64,000 nt of DNA from Bifidobacterium sp. ESL0800 (GTDB taxonomy: Bacteria > Actinomycetota > Actinomycetes > Actinomycetales > Bifidobacteriaceae), in NCBI RefSeq assembly GCF_029395355.1, contig NZ_CP113913.1, positions 1,984,001-2,048,000 on the forward strand. Direction: 5' to 3'. The first letter of the stretch is position 1, and the number at the start of each line of letters is the position of its first letter. The notes below the pieces were generated by a model. It was not told the origin of the DNA and did not search any database. It was given only the letters and a program-made list of their open reading frames with translations. Positions 10,104-17,757 of the stretch are shown in pieces. Both the position numbers and the translations under genes were made by a program.

Positions 10104-11300
10104 TTATTCGTCGAGCAGCCAGTCGAGGAGGTTGAGCTGTTTGATGCCGGCGTGGTCGCCGTTGCCGATACGGTCTAGCGTCAGCAGGGTCTTGGGGTGG
10201 TTGTCGTCGACGGCCTGCAGCGGCGCGAGCTCGCGGGCGAGGGTCGAAGGATCGAGCACGGTCTGCGAGACCTGGAAGTAATGGATGCCGGACTCGTCGG
10301 TGGCGCAGAAGTCAATCTCCTTGTTGCCGGTTTTACCGATCGATACGTTGCGATAACGGCGTAAAAGCTCGAGGTAGACGACGTTTTCGATGCGGTGGCC
10401 GGTGTCGCCGCCGGACTTGCCAAGGAACCAGAACCTGAATCCCGGGTCTCCGAGATAGTACTTTTCGGTCGTACGCAAATAGAACTTGCCCTTAAGGTCA
10501 TATCGATCGGCGCGAAACAGCAGGTAGTTCTCGCACATCGCCACGATGTATTCCTGGACGGTGTTGCGCGAAACCGCGGTATGCTCCTGTTTCATCGTAT
10601 TGGCGATGCCGTTGACGGAGGTCAGGTTGCCGACGTTGTCCGCCAGAAATGCGGCGACCGCGTTGAACGCCGGCATGTCGAGCTTGGGCCGGCGTACGGC
10701 GATATCCTTCACAAGGATGGTGTTGAAGACTCCGCCGAGGTAGTCGGCGATGCTCTGTTCGTCGTCGAGGTAGGCGGTGTAAGGCAGGCCGCCGTAGGTG
10801 AGGTAGCGTTCGAACGACTGATCGTCGGTCTCGGACTCTGGGCGCGTGCTGCGGTATTCCGCGAACGAAAGCGGGAACATATTGAGCTCGACATATCGGC
10901 CGGTGAGCAGCGTCGCCAGTTCGCTGGAAAGCAGCTTTGCGTTCGAACCGGTGATATAGAGGTCGGTGTCTTTGCGGATGTATAGCGCGTCGACGGCCTT
11001 CTCGAAGTGCTCGACATGCTGGATTTCGTCGAAGAAGACATAGTTGAGCCCCGGCTGCAGACGCTTGACGATGTAGTCGTAGAGCGGCTTGGCCTGCGTG
11101 GGGTAGTCCTCGTCCAGACTCTCGAAGTTGATGGCGATGATGTTCTTGGGGCTGACGCCGGATTGGGCAAGCCGGTCCCGAAAGATCTCGAGTATCTTGG
11201 ACTTTCCGCTGCGGCGCATCCCCGTCACCACTTTGATGGGGTCCTTGGCTCGCCAGCGTTCCAGCCAGTCCAGATAATAAGGACGGTCTATCATCTTCAT
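10104..11300 (-). CDS. DUF4143-family ATPase (AAA_14 + PD-(D/E)xK-like domain), copy 1
   Basis: A 398-aa protein of the large AAA_14/DUF4143 group, whose cellular role is poorly known. Walker A is GMRRSGKS (residues 27-34); Walker B is YVFFDEIQHVE, followed by sensor-like YITGSNAKLLS. A winged-helix-like middle (TSVNGIANTMKQEHTAVSRNTVQEYI) leads to a C-terminal nuclease-fold remnant, KEIDFCATDESG...YFQVSQ, where the usual ExK is QVS. It ends LLDWLLDE. The start ATG at 11300 is just downstream of five palindromes with 40-bp periodicity, which probably form its operator or promoter array. It is not co-directionally linked to a recognisable toxin or transporter partner. Confidence 0.88.
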   Translation of the reverse strand: MKMIDRPYYLDWLERWRAKDPIKVVTGMRRSGKSKILEIFRDRLAQSGVSPKNIIAINFESLDEDYPTQAKPLYDYIVKRLQPGLNYVFFDEIQHVEHFEKAVDALYIRKDTDLYITGSNAKLLSSELATLLTGRYVELNMFPLSFAEYRSTRPESETDDQSFERYLTYGGLPYTAYLDDEQSIADYLGGVFNTILVKDIAVRRPKLDMPAFNAVAAFLADNVGNLTSVNGIANTMKQEHTAVSRNTVQEYIVAMCENYLLFRADRYDLKGKFYLRTTEKYYLGDPGFRFWFLGKSGGDTGHRIENVVYLELLRRYRNVSIGKTGNKEIDFCATDESGIHYFQVSQTVLDPSTLARELAPLQAVDDNHPKTLLTLDRIGNGDHAGIKQLNLLDWLLDE

Positions 11301-11310
11301 GCTCCAAACT

Positions 11311-11486
11311 TGTCAGTCTGTTGATACTTTTGACGAATAAACAATAAAGGTGTCAGTCTGCTGACAATTCTAGCATAAAAAATGAAAAGGTGTCAGTCTG
11401 GTGACAACTTTTGTTGGTTGGGTATGAAAGCGTCAGTCTGCTGACAACGTTTACGATATCTGATGAAAGGTGTCAACAGACTGACA
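11311..11486. repeat. Five 16-bp palindromes at exact 40-bp spacing upstream of the ATPase gene
   Basis: Copies start at 11311, 11351, 11391, 11431 and 11471. The core is TGTCAGTCTGCTGACA, a TGTCAG/CTGACA dyad around TCTG; copy 2 is perfect, copies 1, 3 and 4 have one to three changes, and copy 5 is the same site with the centre inverted (TGTCAACAGACTGACA). Spacers are 24 bp, AT-rich and only partly similar, several ending in ATGAAAGG or similar. The array lies between the start of the DUF4143 ATPase gene and the end of the permease gene. It looks like a multi-site operator. Confidence 0.92.
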
Positions 11487-11534
11487 GAATTATTACGACA
11501 GATTGACTAACAGTGCCTATTTCCGTGCCGTGTC

Positions 11535-13196
11535 TTATTGCTGCTCTGCGCCAGCCGCGGTCGTCGTCTCCTGCTGAATCGTCTCGGCCTTCTTCTTCAG
11601 CACCTCGGGGCGGGCAGAGCTCACGTCCATATCCTTCAAACGCACGATGTGGGTGTGGTGCGTGAACTTGAAGCCGAAGTAGAGGATGGCGACGAGAATG
11701 ACGCTGAAGTAGGTGGCCAGCAGCTCGCCCCAGTTGCCGGAGGCGAAGCCCGGCAGGTCCTGCCCGCAGATCACCAGCAAGCAGAGCACGATGGCCAGAA
11801 TTGGCCCGAACGGGAAGAGTTTGGCGCGGTACTTGAGCTCGGAGAGCTGGTGGCCCTGCAGCTTGAACGCGCGACGGAAGCGGAAGTGGCTCAACGCGAT
11901 GCCGATCCAGGAGATGAAGCCGGTCAGGCCGGTCGCGGTGACCAGCCACATATAGAATTTCGGTCCGAAAATGCTCGACGAGAACGCCAGCGCCTCGATG
12001 CAGAGCGTGGTGATCAGCGCCGCCAGCGGCACCCCGCGCTTGGTGGTGGTCCCTAGGAACTTGGGTGCGTAGCCGTCCTTGGCCATGCCGTAGAGCATAC
12101 GGCTGGAGGCGTAGGCACCGGTATTGACGGCGGACAAAATCGAGGTGAGCACGACGGCGTTCATAATGCTCGCAGCGCCCGCCAGCCCGGCCTTCTCGAA
12201 GACGATGGTGAACGGCGACATCGCGATATTGCTGTCGGAAGCGCCCAAGAGGTTCGGGTCGGTGTAGGGGATGATGGCCGCGATCACGAAGATCGAAAGC
12301 AGATAGAAGAGAATGATGCGCCAGAAAACGTTGTTGATGGCCTTCGGCACCGCCTGCGTCGGGTTCTCGGATTCGCCCGCGGTCACGCCCACGACCTCGG
12401 TGCCTTGGAACGAGTAGCCGGCGATGAGGAAGACGCCCATGATTGCGGGCAGGCCGCCGATGAACGGCCCTCCTTTATAGGTGAAGTTCTGGAAACCGAC
12501 GGCCGGCTGGAACATGATGCCGAAGATCATTAAGAGCCCCACGACGATGAAGATGATGATGGTGACGACCTTGATCAGCGCCAGCCAGAACTCCGTCTCG
12601 CCGAACGCCGAGACTACGAAGGCGTTGAGGCAGAAGATGATGACGAGCATCGTCAGGCTCCACACCCAGCCTGGCGACTTCGGGAACCAGTACTGCATCA
12701 AAAGCGCGGCGGTGGAGATGTCGGTGGCGCCGGCGATGGCCCAGTTGAGCCAGTAGTCCCAGCCCATCGCGAATCCCAGCGCCGGGTCGACGTATTTGGA
12801 GCTGTAGACCGCGAACGAGCCGGAGACCGGCATGTTGGTGGCGAGCTCGCCGAGGCTGGTCATCAAAAAGTAGATCATCACGCCCATGGCCGCGTAGGCC
12901 ACAAGTCCGCCGCCAGGCCCGGCTTCGGCGATGGTGCCGCCGGAGGTCATGAAGAGGCCGGTGCCGATGCACCCGCCGAGGGCGATCATCGAGATCTGTC
13001 GGGTTTTGAGCTTGCGCAACACGTGGTTGCCGCCTTGTTTTTTGGGTTTTGCGGATTTTCCGGTGCCGTTTCCGAAATTGCCGGTATCGCTGCCGCCGCC
13101 AGATAGGTTGCCGGCTGCTGTGCCGCCGTTCGCACGGCTTGCGCCGTTCCCGCTGCTTGTGTTGTTGTCTGTTATTGTGCCCGACTGACCAGTCAT
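11535..13196 (-). CDS. Amino-acid permease, APC superfamily (AAT family, LysP-like)
   Basis: A 553-aa, 12-TM proton-coupled amino-acid importer. The start at 13196 (MTGQSGTIT) is chosen because AGAGGAGCG lies just upstream; the open frame extends further to 13343 without a ribosome site. After an unusually long Ser/Gly/Asn/Thr-rich tail of about 60 residues comes the family signature RKLKTRQISMIALGGCIGTGLFMTSG, then GELATNMPVSGSFAVY and ELVGVTAGES-like EVVGVTAGESENP. It is most like lysine/general amino-acid permeases. It is divergent from a second permease across a 570-bp gap. Confidence 0.88.
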   Translation of the reverse strand: MTGQSGTITDNNTSSGNGASRANGGTAAGNLSGGGSDTGNFGNGTGKSAKPKKQGGNHVLRKLKTRQISMIALGGCIGTGLFMTSGGTIAEAGPGGGLVAYAAMGVMIYFLMTSLGELATNMPVSGSFAVYSSKYVDPALGFAMGWDYWLNWAIAGATDISTAALLMQYWFPKSPGWVWSLTMLVIIFCLNAFVVSAFGETEFWLALIKVVTIIIFIVVGLLMIFGIMFQPAVGFQNFTYKGGPFIGGLPAIMGVFLIAGYSFQGTEVVGVTAGESENPTQAVPKAINNVFWRIILFYLLSIFVIAAIIPYTDPNLLGASDSNIAMSPFTIVFEKAGLAGAASIMNAVVLTSILSAVNTGAYASSRMLYGMAKDGYAPKFLGTTTKRGVPLAALITTLCIEALAFSSSIFGPKFYMWLVTATGLTGFISWIGIALSHFRFRRAFKLQGHQLSELKYRAKLFPFGPILAIVLCLLVICGQDLPGFASGNWGELLATYFSVILVAILYFGFKFTHHTHIVRLKDMDVSSARPEVLKKKAETIQQETTTAAGAEQQ

Positions 13197-13765
13197 GTGG
13201 CGCTCCTCTTTCACGGGATTCCCTGCTCGTGTATTACGTATCGCGTATTTGGACGCGAAAGTTTCGGCGGAAATAAAACACGCGGGTCGTGCGCCGTGAT
13301 TGGCGGCTGGAATTTGCGGCTCGTCTGAAAACTTCCCCAACATTTCGAAAGTCTAAGGCTGTGAGGCGATATTTGCGTCGATGGGTTCATGATTCGGCAA
13401 GGGCTTCGCGTGTTTCGGGGGTAAAGGTGTCCGAATGTGTGCCTTTGGGCTTGCTCGGCCCGTCCGGTTCAAGCGGATTTCGGCTGATTTGCGAGGCCGG
13501 CTTCCGTTTGCCTTGTGGAATAGTCCACTTTATGAGATATTGCCCGAAACTTTTGCATTTGGGCTGAAGGCTTGCGATAAACGCTGAAATGTCTTGTTGT
13601 GCGCAGGGAAATATCCAATAATTATTGTCATTTTTCATCGTATATTGTCATTTTACCGACAAAAATCCTACTCAAATCGCCCACGGAAACCCCGATGTCA
13701 TCTCTTGCGGCGTACTCTATTCACTATTGCGCGCTTGAAGCAGCAAAAAGCGAAGGGAAGTTTAG
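13197..13765. other. Divergent promoter region between the two permeases
   Basis: About 570 bp. ATTGTCATTTT occurs twice 20 bp apart (13624 and 13644), and the second TTGTCA could act as a -35 for the rightward permease, with TACTCA at 13669-13674 as a weak -10. Frames at 13289-13567 (+) and 13387-13638 (-) have no ribosome sites or recognisable products and are not called. Confidence 0.5.
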
Positions 13766-15352
13766 ATGACACTAATGGAAAGCGGGAATACTGCGACCAA
13801 TGCCGAAACCAACGCCAAAGCTGCAAACGATTCGTCGGCAAAGAGCACTGCGGCAAAGGGCGCTACGGCGAACGCTTCCCGGCCCGGCAGCGGCAGTGGC
13901 AACGGCAGCGCGGGCGAGGAGAGCAACCAGCTCGAGCGCGGCCTGAGCAACCGTCACGTCCAGTTCATCGCCATCGGCGGCACCATCGGCACCGGCCTGT
14001 TCCTGGGCTCCGGCAAGTCGATCGCCTTCACCGGCCCCAGCATCATTCTGGTCTACATCCTCGTCGGCTTGGTCATGTTCCTGTTGATGCGGGCCATCGG
14101 TGAGCTGATGTATCACGACCCGGACCAGCACACGTTCATCAATTTCATCGGCCGCTACCTCGGCTCCGGCTGGGGCCATTTTGCGGGCTGGACCTACTGG
14201 ATCGTCCTTATCCTTATGGGCCTGAGCGAAATCACCGCGGTCGGCACGTATTTCGTCACTTTCTTCGACACGTTCGGCTTCAATCTGCGCGCCTGGCAGC
14301 CGCTGATCGAGGTCTGCTTCCTCGCGGCGCTGGCGGTGATCAACCTGATCGCTGTGAAGGCGTTCGGCGAGACGGAATTCTGGTTCTCGATGATCAAGAT
14401 CACGCTGATCGTCGGCCTGATCGTCACCGCCGTGGTCATGGTCGTCGTCAACTTCCACTATCCGGCCGTCCAGGTCCACGGCGTCGACCACATCAGCCCG
14501 GCAGGCCACGCCGGTCTTGACAACATCTTCAACGGCCTGACCATGGCGCCGAACGGCTGGCTCGCCTTCCTGATGAGCTTCCAGATGGTCTTCTTCTCCT
14601 ACGAGATGATCGAGTTCGTGGGCGTCACCGTCTCTGAGACGAAGAACCCGCGCAAGGTGCTGCCGAAGGCGATCAACGAGATCATCATGCGCATCCTCAT
14701 CTTCTATGTCGGCGCGTTGATCGCCATCATGCTCATCGTGCCGTGGCAGTCGTTCAAGCCCAACAAGGACGGCTCCTTCGCCTCCCCGTTCATCATGGTC
14801 TTCCAGTACGCGGGCCTCAAGTGGGCCTCGGCGCTGGTCTTTTTCGTGGTCATCACCGCCGCGTCCTCGGCGCTCAATTCGCTGCTCTACTCCGCCGGCC
14901 GGCACCTCTTCCAGCTGGCCGAGGTCTCGAAGTCGCCCACGCTCAAGAAACTCGGCGTCGTGTCGAAAAACAAGGTGCCGGCGCGGGCCATCGTGGTCTC
15001 CGCCTGCTTCATCCTGCTTTCGCCGGTTATCAACGCGATTCCGCAGATTTCCAGCGCGTTCGTGCTCTTCGCCTCGGCCTCCAGCGCCGCGATCATCTTC
15101 ATCTACATCCTGACGATGGTGGCGCACCAGTGCTACCGCCGTTCCTCCGATTTCGAGGCCGACGGCTTCGTGATGCCGGCCTACAGGCTCACGAATACGC
15201 TGACGATCCTCTTCTTCGTGTTCATCTACGCCACGTTGTTCTTGGCTCCCGACACCCGCGGTTCGGCCGTCGCCGGGCTGGTCTGGCTGGTGCTTTTCGG
15301 CGGTTACAGCCTGATTCGCTATCGCGGGAAAGAAGCCGAGCTCTTAAACTGA
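13766..15352 (+). CDS. Amino-acid permease, APC superfamily (AAT family, CycA/ProY-like)
   Basis: A 528-aa, 12-TM permease; ATG at 13766 follows GAAGGGAAG. After a 50-residue Ala/Asn/Thr/Ser-rich tail the family signature is LERGLSNRHVQFIAIGGTIG, then GELMYHDPDQHTFINF and EFVGVTVSETKNPRKVLPKAI. These fit the D-serine/D-alanine/glycine and proline-type branch. Downstream come AT-rich sequence and no obvious partner gene. Its long polar N-terminal tail matches in character the one on the neighbouring divergent permease. Confidence 0.88.
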   Translation: MTLMESGNTATNAETNAKAANDSSAKSTAAKGATANASRPGSGSGNGSAGEESNQLERGLSNRHVQFIAIGGTIGTGLFLGSGKSIAFTGPSIILVYILVGLVMFLLMRAIGELMYHDPDQHTFINFIGRYLGSGWGHFAGWTYWIVLILMGLSEITAVGTYFVTFFDTFGFNLRAWQPLIEVCFLAALAVINLIAVKAFGETEFWFSMIKITLIVGLIVTAVVMVVVNFHYPAVQVHGVDHISPAGHAGLDNIFNGLTMAPNGWLAFLMSFQMVFFSYEMIEFVGVTVSETKNPRKVLPKAINEIIMRILIFYVGALIAIMLIVPWQSFKPNKDGSFASPFIMVFQYAGLKWASALVFFVVITAASSALNSLLYSAGRHLFQLAEVSKSPTLKKLGVVSKNKVPARAIVVSACFILLSPVINAIPQISSAFVLFASASSAAIIFIYILTMVAHQCYRRSSDFEADGFVMPAYRLTNTLTILFFVFIYATLFLAPDTRGSAVAGLVWLVLFGGYSLIRYRGKEAELLN

Positions 15353-15740
15353 ACGGAAACGGATGCCTCTGATACGTTTCTATTGGAACGTTTGATGTCG
15401 TCGATTTTGCTTGTTTTGACTGGATTATGCTATAAGCATGAAAAATATTTAAAAGGTTTTAACAGGCCTTCGGCGTCTCTAAAGTATTGCAAATATTGGG
15501 TTTTCGGTATTTATTATCAGAAACTAATTGTGAAAATCGCTAAGAAACGCGAAATTGGAATTGACAAACCCAAATTCTGTATTACCTTTAATAGTATTGA
15601 TGTCAAGGAAACTTACATCAATGTAGTTTGTGCAATGATAGCTGGTTCACAATTGGGCCAAAAGCTGTTCCGGTTACCCGGAAGGTGATACAATAAACTA
15701 TCTGTAACACGGATATTCATGTATAAAACGGAGGTAGGAA
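15353..15740 (+). other. AT-rich gap upstream of the small RHH-like gene
   Basis: About 390 bp, markedly lower in GC than its surroundings. A 101-codon frame (15383-15688) with many Lys, Tyr and Ile residues looks like translated AT-rich DNA and has no good ribosome site, so it is not called. A possible -10 (ATACAAT, near 15687) precedes the next gene. Confidence 0.45.
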
Positions 15741-15944
15741 ATGGCTAAGGCAGTTAAGGCACAGCACGGTGTTCGTCAGCTTCAGGAACGCACTTGGTGC
15801 GTTCGCGCGACTTCGGAGCTCGCGGATTGGGTTCTCTCGGGAGCTGCGGATGAAGAGGTTCGTCCGTCTGTACTCATTCGTGAAGCGGTTGGCGAGTATC
15901 TCAAGCGTCATCACGCCGATCTCCGTCCGGTTGCAAAGGCTTGA
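15741..15944 (+). CDS. Small ribbon-helix-helix-like protein
   Basis: A 67-aa protein with a good ribosome site (CGGAGG, ATG at 15741). The sequence QERTWCVRATSELADWVLSGAADEEVRPSVLIREAVGEYLKRHH has the strand-helix-helix pattern of RHH/CopG-type DNA-binding proteins: a short beta-like segment, helix SELADWVLSGA, then SVLIREAVGEYL. It is a single-gene unit ended by a strong terminator and has no toxin next to it. RHH assignment is from pattern, not from a profile search. Confidence 0.6.
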   Translation: MAKAVKAQHGVRQLQERTWCVRATSELADWVLSGAADEEVRPSVLIREAVGEYLKRHHADLRPVAKA

Positions 15945-15987
15945 TCAGGTTCCAGCCGGAATTTAGAAATTTAGACTTTTAGTTTTT

Positions 15988-16035
15988 CGTCTTCCCGTCT
16001 CTTGGGTTCATCCCTTGAGGCGGGAAGACGTTTTT
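15988..16035 (+). terminator. Strong terminator after the RHH-like gene
   Basis: CGTCTTCCCG (15988-15997) pairs with CGGGAAGACG (16021-16030), with inner GGG/CCC and CTC/GAG pairings in the 23-base loop, followed by TTTTT. Confidence 0.92.
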
Positions 16036-16046
16036 GTAGGTGATTT

Positions 16047-16174
16047 GGCCTATAACCCCAGATACACCTCGGCCCCGGTACTCGTTGTCAAGCATCGGGG
16101 CCAGCGGCATACATTGAGAGGGACATACATCCCAGCGTCGGTTGTGGCCTCAACGGATAAAAGCTTTATAGGCC
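16047..16174 (+). ncRNA. Candidate multibranched structured RNA
   Basis: An outer helix GGCCTATAA (16047-16055) / TTATAGGCC (16166-16174) encloses three nested hairpins: GGCCCCG/CGGGGCC (16071-16077/16096-16102), GGGA/TCCC (16120-16123/16130-16133) and GTTG/CAAC (16141-16144/16151-16154). It begins just after a terminator and overlaps no convincing gene. It matches no riboswitch or RNA class that I recognise. The helices are visible; expression is not. Confidence 0.35.
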
Positions 16175-16868
16175 GGCTAGATTCCGGTGAGTCACCTCCG
16201 CAACCAACATTATCAGTATACTATCCACCATGGGTAATACCTATTTCACGGTAGGACGGAACTGCCGCCGGGCCCCTCACCAAGGTTTGTGCGACCGTGC
16301 AGCCAGCCGGCTGTATCGACCTCGCCGCGTCCGTCGTGGCGCGGCATACATTGAAAGGACATTTCATTATGTCCCCAAACAGGAAGGGTTCTAACTGCCC
16401 TGAGATCATCCAGACCATCGTGGCGTTGACCGTCGTTCTGGCGGCCAACGCGGATAATGCGTGGTTGACGTGCTGCTCGCAATCGTTGTCGGTTGCGAGC
16501 TGGCCGTCGTCTGGAGGTGGAGCAGGCGTTAGCTAGGGCCGGCCCGGCGCGGGGCGACCCGCGTCGGGCACTTCCTCTCGAAAATCTCTACGCTATCCAA
16601 AATCTCTTATTTCGATATGTGACTTGTGACTTGTGGAGATAAAAAGGTAAATAAGGAGTTGCGACTCGGTTTTCGCCGACCGTGGCAGTATTGCGTAAGG
16701 TTATCTCGACTGTTTCAATTCTTTGTAGTAAGTGTGGTAAACATGTGCCAATGGGGCCAAAATACGAGGGTTGTTTTCTGTTAGATGTTTCTGTGTCCGC
16801 GAAAGCTTCTACCGCAAACTATTCATGGGTGTTAGTATTAAATCCATTGCAAATGAAGAACGGAGCGG
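16175..16868 (+). other. Gene-poor region before the MarR gene
   Basis: About 690 bp. The stretch GCGGCATACATTGARAG from the preceding element (near 16105) recurs near 16340. Only one short frame with a ribosome site is seen (16369-16536). The last 250 bp are AT-rich and probably hold the MarR promoter. A 66-codon frame at 16682-16882 overlaps the MarR start and is rejected. Confidence 0.4.
16369..16536 (+). CDS. Possible small peptide (55 aa), doubtful
   Basis: ATG at 16369 follows GAAAGGACA. The peptide begins MSPNRKGSN and has one short hydrophobic stretch (IIQTIVALTVVLAANA). An overlapping frame shortly after (from GTG about 16459) encodes a second hydrophobic stretch, VVDVLLAIVVGCELAVVWRW, so the two together could be a frameshifted two-helix membrane peptide. 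Nothing is recognised, and it may be non-coding. Confidence 0.2.
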   Translation: MSPNRKGSNCPEIIQTIVALTVVLAANADNAWLTCCSQSLSVASWPSSGGGAGVS

Positions 16869-17432
16869 ATGATGGGTTTTGAGCAGGAGGCGTTGCGCGA
16901 TCTCAACTGGAGCGCGGCAAATAGCAAGTCTGTGCTATGGAACGAGCTGGACCGCTCGAACCGCGGTGAGCCATTCGTGCTGCGCCAGTTGCTGCGGCAT
17001 GGCACCGCCACGCCTACCCAGCTCGCCGTCGCGCTGCATGCCAGTTCGGGCCGTGTTTCCGCGCTGCTGAAGGCGTTGGAGGCGAAGGGACTCGTCTCGC
17101 GCGAGATCGACGAGAAGGACCGACGCAACATATTGGTCTCGCTGACCGATGCCGGACGAAAACAGGCCACGAACGATCAGGGGAAGATCGACTCGGCCGT
17201 CTGCTGGATTTTCTCGCAGATGGGGGAGCGGCGCACCCGCGAGTTTGTGAACCTGGCCGAGGAATTCATCGTCTACCTCACGGTGTGCAAGCCTGGTGAG
17301 GGCCGTCCCGATGCCGCCGAAGTCTCGCAGGCCTTTAAGGACTGGGAGCAACGGCACGAGGAGTGGCTCGAAGCGGGGCGCGAAGAGGTGCGCGGCCCCC
17401 ATGCGGACGAGTCGGAGCAAGCCAAAGGGTAA
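16869..17432 (+). CDS. MarR-family transcriptional regulator of the adjacent ABC exporter
   Basis: A 187-aa protein starting at ATG 16869 (an ATG at 16872 is equally possible). The winged helix runs from about residue 38 to 100: TPTQLAVALHASSGRVSALLKALEAKGLVSREIDEKDRRNILVSLTDAGR, with the DxR wing motif (EKDRRN). A charged C-terminal extension follows. It sits directly upstream of two ABC exporter half-genes, the common arrangement in which MarR represses its own operon and responds to drugs or bile; similar MarR-ABC-ABC operons are known in bifidobacteria. Three 61-bp repeats in the gap after it are candidate sites for it. Confidence 0.9.
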   Translation: MMGFEQEALRDLNWSAANSKSVLWNELDRSNRGEPFVLRQLLRHGTATPTQLAVALHASSGRVSALLKALEAKGLVSREIDEKDRRNILVSLTDAGRKQATNDQGKIDSAVCWIFSQMGERRTREFVNLAEEFIVYLTVCKPGEGRPDAAEVSQAFKDWEQRHEEWLEAGREEVRGPHADESEQAKG

Positions 17433-17438
17433 TGACCG

Positions 17439-17621
17439 TTTTCTTGCATCGTTGAGTATGGGTGCAAGAAATAGGTCGTTGGGCACTCACCAGTGGCTGT
17501 TTTCTTGCACGGAGATGAGTGGATGCTAGAAACTGGCCGTTTACGAGTAGCCTGTGTCCGTTTTCTTGCATAACGTAGCGTGGACGCTAGGAACCGGCCA
17601 TTCGGTTTGCAGGCTCCTACG
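17439..17621. repeat. Three 61-bp tandem repeats with internal dyads, MarR-ABC gap
   Basis: Units start at 17439, 17500 and 17561 with TTTTCTTGCA. In unit 1 this is mirrored by TGCAAGAAA after 14 bases, a 9-bp dyad; in units 2 and 3 the second arm has decayed to ATGCTAGAAA and ACGCTAGGAA. Conserved GGCCRTT-like sequence follows each dyad. The array lies between the regulator gene and the first ABC gene, where operator sites would act on the exporter genes. Confidence 0.85.
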
Positions 17622-17757
17622 CGGTGGGTGAAAAGCGGACGCCGTTCAGCGTTGGCGAGTATCATAACTTTCGCCAATAAAATAGCTAACACTGTAAGTA
17701 ATGTATGGGTAGTCGGTAATTATGCCGTCAATCCCAAGGAAGTATGAAAGGGGATCC

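Noticed and set aside
11311..11486. CRISPR array
   Set aside because: Repeats are only 16 bp, palindromic and imperfect, spacers are 24 bp and partly alike, and no cas genes are present.
13289..13638. ORFs on both strands between the permeases
   Set aside because: No ribosome sites or recognisable products; the region is better explained as divergent promoters.
15383..15688. 101-codon ORF
   Set aside because: AT-rich translated spacer with no ribosome site and no similarity in character to its neighbours.
16015..16254. 79-codon ORF starting inside a terminator
   Set aside because: It begins at TTG within the terminator stem of the preceding gene and overlaps the possible structured RNA.
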